Shown here: piece by piece, positions 5,102-5,862 of the stretch | Layout of the letters: each line of letters opens with the position of its first letter | Numbering within the stretch: position 1 is the first letter of the stretch | Origin: Prevotella sp. UBA4341 | Lineage (GTDB): Bacteria; Bacteroidota; Bacteroidia; Bacteroidales; Bacteroidaceae | Assembly (NCBI GenBank): GCA_002393705.1 | Contig: DGTH01000192.1 | Coordinates: 8,682 to 14,543 of the forward strand | Reading direction: 5' to 3' | DNA length: 5,862 bases | Notes under the pieces: model-generated | Seen by the model: only the letters and a program-made list of their open reading frames with translations | What the model was told of the DNA's origin: nothing | The model's database searches: none | Position numbers and translations under genes: made by a program

Positions 5102-5794
5102 TTAGAGCCGGCCCTCCTCGTGGTACGAGTAGTAGCAGCCGTCGGCGACGATGATGTGGTCAAGAAAGTGAATGCGCATGAGCTGGCAGGCCTGACGCAC
5201 GCTGTCGGTGAGACGGTCGTCGGTGCGGCTTGGCCTGACGCTGCCCGACGGGTGGTTGTGGGCCAGGGCTATGATGGTGGCGTTAGAGAGCACGGCCTCC
5301 TTGATGATGAGGCGCACATCGACCGCCACCTCGGTAATGCCGCCGTGGGCCAGCCGGAGACTCCTGATGAGCCGGTAGTTCTGGTTCATGAGCAGCACCC
5401 AGGCCTCCTCCACGTCCAAGTCCTGCATGCGTGGGTGAAGGTAGTTGTATATTCTGGTGGCTGTACCCAGGTCGGGGCGCTCCTCGGGCTGTTCGCGTTG
5501 GCGCCGTTTGCCCAGTTCGCAGGCCGCCAGGATGGTAATGGCCTTCGCCTGGCCTATGCCTTTGAATGCCATCAACTCGCGGACGGACATCTTGCCCAGC
5601 GTGTTCAGGTTGTTATTGCAGTCGTTTAGGACGCGCTTCATCAGGTCAACGGCACTCTCTGACGTAGAGCCTGACCCGATGAGTATGGCTAACAACTCTG
5701 CATTGCTGAGTGCTTCGGCACCCAACGCAGCCAGCTTCTCTCGAGGCCTGTCTTCTTCTGCCCAATGGGCAATGGTTAGTTTATCACTTGTCAC
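5102..5794 (-). CDS. radC: RadC family protein (UPF0758), JAB/MPN domain
   Basis: This 230-residue protein has full RadC length. The N-terminal region (1-97) has the family block DRPREKLAALGAEALSNAEL (15-34) and a helix-hairpin-helix-type segment MAFKGIGQAKAITILAACEL (75-94). The C-terminal part (about 110-230) is a JAB1/MPN metal-binding domain with the JAMM signature HNHPSGSVRPSRTD (H179, H181, S189, D192) and an upstream acidic residue in GGITEVAVDVR (E155). RadC was first named as a DNA repair protein, but that assignment is disputed and the true substrate is unknown. GTG 5794 was chosen because it gives the usual short N-terminus (KLTIAHWAEEDRPREK) and overlaps the upstream stop as GTGA, suggesting translational coupling. 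It is followed by the DUF59 and lpxH genes on the same strand. Confidence 0.93.
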   Translation of the reverse strand: MTSDKLTIAHWAEEDRPREKLAALGAEALSNAELLAILIGSGSTSESAVDLMKRVLNDCNNNLNTLGKMSVRELMAFKGIGQAKAITILAACELGKRRQREQPEERPDLGTATRIYNYLHPRMQDLDVEEAWVLLMNQNYRLIRSLRLAHGGITEVAVDVRLIIKEAVLSNATIIALAHNHPSGSVRPSRTDDRLTDSVRQACQLMRIHFLDHIIVADGCYYSYHEEGRL

Positions 5795-5862
5795 TTATAA
5801 AAGTTTTTCTCGAACGCCGTAAATTCGTCTTGTCCCAGCACGCAGCGCTTCCACCACGACTC
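5791..5862 (-). CDS. C-terminal end of an unidentified protein (partial)
   Basis: An open frame entering from the window edge reads ESWWKRCVLGQDEFTAFEKN and then FYK before TGA at 5791-5793. Only 23 codons are visible, too few to identify a family. It is supported mainly by its 4-bp stop/start overlap (GTGA) with radC, a normal arrangement for coupled genes, and by the lack of stop codons up to the edge. It is probably the gene upstream of radC in the same operon. Confidence 0.55.
   Translation of the reverse strand, partial: ESWWKRCVLGQDEFTAFEKNFYK

Noticed and set aside
4733..5629. Long plus-strand open frame of 298 codons
   Set aside because: It lies antisense to the DUF59 gene and radC, both of which have clear family motifs. 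Its translation is a Val/His/Asp-rich sequence with no recognisable domain, as expected of an antisense shadow in GC-rich codons.

Overview
The window looks like a chromosomal piece from a member of the Bacteroidales, most likely Prevotella-like. This rests on the short single-domain phosphotransacetylase next to acetate kinase, the Bacteroidetes-style LpxH, TM2 and DUF2752 proteins, the near absence of Shine-Dalgarno sequences, a TAnnTTTG-type promoter element, and 7-bp-period intergenic repeats. The genus is an inference. Coding density is high and no stretch over 300 bases lacks a gene.

Plus strand, 1-2549: the 3' part of pta (phosphate acetyltransferase) and a complete ackA (acetate kinase). 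Together they convert acetyl-CoA to acetate with ATP formation. The usually tight pta-ackA junction is opened by about 400 bp holding an AT-rich four-helix-bundle (S23/IVP-type) gene. That gene seems to have lost an internal segment of its 3' half. It is bracketed by an imperfect 28-bp inverted repeat built from a TTCACTC/GAGTGAA heptad, and the heptad array runs almost into the ackA start codon. This looks like a small repeat-bounded insertion cassette and is the most interesting part of the window.

Convergent junction, 2550-2632: a second, different heptad array (GTACCTC) with a 14-bp hairpin, between ackA and the minus-strand genes. Its layout resembles that of the TTCACTC array.

Minus strand, 3842 down to 2633: two tandem paralogous TM2-domain membrane proteins, separated by a good Rho-independent terminator, then a DUF2752 membrane protein 6 bp behind the second TM2 gene. 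A candidate promoter lies upstream of the first. The function of this cluster is unknown.

Minus strand, 5862 down to 3956: the last 23 codons of an unidentified gene whose stop overlaps the GTG start of radC, then a DUF59/MIP18-type Fe-S assembly protein, then an LpxH-type UDP-2,3-diacylglucosamine pyrophosphatase for lipid A synthesis. Spacing is short, so these are probably co-transcribed from a promoter outside the window.
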